Virus record (IMG/VR): IMGVR_UViG_3300042007_000080
Coordinates: 1 to 20,214 of that record
DNA length: 20,214 nucleotides
Origin: a virus
Reading direction: 5' to 3' (one strand)
The notes under the pieces are model-generated. The model was given only the letters and a program-made list of their open reading frames with translations. It was not told the DNA's origin and made no database searches. Of this stretch, positions 19,146 through 20,214 are shown in pieces. The position numbers and the translations under genes were made by a program. Within the stretch, counting starts at the first letter, position 1. Each line of letters starts with the position of its first letter.

Positions 19146-20214
19146 ATGGTCTACCCGGCTACCCGGCTGCCTGTTGTGGTGGAGATCGCCCCCGGCGCCG
19201 CCCCGGCGGGTGACCCCGGCGACTGGCAGTGGACCGACGTCACGTCGAGCGTGCGCATCCGGGACGGCATCACCATCACCGAAGGGCGCGGCGATTGGGG
19301 CGACCAAACCGACCCCGGCTCGATTTCGCTCGTCTTCAAGAACAACTCGGGCGATTTCTCGGAGCACAACCCGCTCGGGCAGTGGTACGGCTCGCTGGGC
19401 CAGGACACGCCGCTGCGGGTGAGGATCCGGCGCGGTGAGGACGCGTTCGGTCGGACCACGTCCAACGGCTGGGGGACGGCTGACTCGGGGCAGGTGTGGA
19501 CCGCCTCCGGCGCGTCCGCATCCGACTACAGCGTCAGCGGCGGCACCGCGAGGCATAGCCACGGAACGGTCAACTTCCTCCGCCGCACCGTTCTCGACAC
19601 AAGCCTCGTGGACGTCGAGCAGCTCTACGACGTGTCGACCCCTGTGCTCCTGACCGGAGCCGCACTGGTGACGGGCGTACTCGCCCGGTACGTCGACACC
19701 TCCAACTACTACTGGCTCAGGGCCGAGTTCAACTCGGGCGGCACCACGGTCATGCTCAAGATCACCAAAAGGGTTGGTGGAGTAGAAACCGAACTCGGCG
19801 CGCTGAACCCCGTACCGTCCCTCGCCTACGCGGCCGGCGTGCCGCTGCGCGTGCGGGCCCTGGTCGACGGCGACCACCTCGCCATGAAGGTTTGGACAGC
19901 CACGGACGACGAGCCCGCGGGGTGGATGCTCGAGGCAACCGACACCAGCATCACCGCCCCCGGTGCGACCGGCATCCAAACCTGGCTGGTCGCCGGCAAC
20001 ACGAACACCCTGCCGCTGGTCGCTTCCTTCACCAACTACCAGGCCGACGTCGACTTGGCCGGCGGATTCGTGCCCGCATGGGTGCCCCGCTGGGACATCA
20101 CCGGCCGGGACCGGATCGTGCCCGTCACCGCCCGCGGCGTCCTCTACCGGCAGCAGCCAGCCACCGGCACCGCCCCGACCCGCTCCCCGCTGCGGCGTAC
20201 GATCGGCGCCTCTG
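19146..20214 (+). CDS. Minor tail protein with lectin-like insert (3' truncated)
   Basis: ATG 19146 follows the tape measure stop directly. The frame stays open to the window edge, giving 356 codons here. Residues about 25-100 (WTDVTSSVRIRDGITITEGRGDWGDQTDPGSISLVFKNNSGDFSEHNPLGQWYGSLGQDTPLRVRI) are the usual beginning of actinophage minor tail proteins that attach to the tail tip. Residues about 109-298 form a concanavalin/laminin-G-like beta sandwich (LARYVDTSNYYWLRAEFNSGG..., PLRVRALVDGDHLAMKVW). Then DLAGGFVPAWVPRWDITGRDRIVPVTARGVLYR resumes the tail domain. It probably contributes to host surface recognition. Confidence 0.85.
   Translation, partial: MVYPATRLPVVVEIAPGAAPAGDPGDWQWTDVTSSVRIRDGITITEGRGDWGDQTDPGSISLVFKNNSGDFSEHNPLGQWYGSLGQDTPLRVRIRRGEDAFGRTTSNGWGTADSGQVWTASGASASDYSVSGGTARHSHGTVNFLRRTVLDTSLVDVEQLYDVSTPVLLTGAALVTGVLARYVDTSNYYWLRAEFNSGGTTVMLKITKRVGGVETELGALNPVPSLAYAAGVPLRVRALVDGDHLAMKVWTATDDEPAGWMLEATDTSITAPGATGIQTWLVAGNTNTLPLVASFTNYQADVDLAGGFVPAWVPRWDITGRDRIVPVTARGVLYRQQPATGTAPTRSPLRRTIGAS

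Noticed and set aside
1-20214. tRNA genes, CRISPR arrays, insertion sequences, integrase or attachment site
   Set aside because: I saw no cloverleaf-like segments, regular spacer repeats, transposase or recombinase motifs; a tRNAscan or CRISPR search was not possible.

Overview
This window is one contiguous stretch of a tailed bacteriophage (siphovirus, HK97 lineage) or prophage from a high-GC actinobacterium. The evidence is uniformly GC-rich coding sequence, frequent GTG starts, short ATGA/GTGA gene overlaps, the actinobacterial DUF6221 family, and a canonical order HNH - small terminase - large terminase - portal - prohead protease - major capsid - connectors - tail tube - tail chaperone - tape measure - minor tail protein. 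A Micromonosporaceae or Streptomyces-like host is plausible but not shown. No integrase, attachment site, lysis gene or repressor is visible, so free phage and prophage cannot be told apart.

Region 1 (1-7146) is a tightly packed forward operon of 18 mostly small genes. It opens with the C-terminus of a probable replication protein and closes with a DUF6221 protein and a small helix-turn-helix protein. About ten of the products carry Cys-pair (zinc-ribbon-like) motifs. One gene (2935-3657) looks like a divergent sigma factor with a Cys-containing tail. Most of the rest are conserved actinophage-type proteins of unknown function.

Region 2 (7147-7923) is the boundary between early and late modules. 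It has a terminator-like hairpin, two micro-ORFs encoding membrane peptides (28 and 46 aa), and one reverse-strand gene for a membrane-anchored, four-cysteine protein that looks like a moron (accessory cargo) gene.

Region 3 (7924-14034) is packaging and head: HNH nuclease, a short AT-rich gap that may hold a terminator and/or cos, both terminase subunits, a two-helix membrane protein, portal, protease and major capsid protein. The small terminase gene contains a cluster of CCGTNACGG palindromes, a candidate packaging-recognition site. The protease-capsid gap has two stem-loops with different stems but the same 8-nt loop.

Region 4 (14042-20214) is connectors and tail. A 13-bp hairpin follows the capsid gene. 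Then come two small ORFs, a head-tail connector, a tail-terminator-like protein, two paralogous tail tube proteins, a gp10-like protein, a gpG-type tail assembly chaperone with an in-frame GGGAAAA slippery site giving a -1 frameshifted gpGT, a short (485 aa) tape measure protein, and a minor tail protein with a lectin-like insert running off the right edge.

No wholly new multi-gene system could be demonstrated. The best candidates for something undescribed are the twin identical-loop stem-loops before the capsid gene, the palindrome array in the small terminase gene, the Cys-rich micro-protein operon, the reverse-strand moron, and a large terminase whose nuclease domain seems to lack expected acidic residues.
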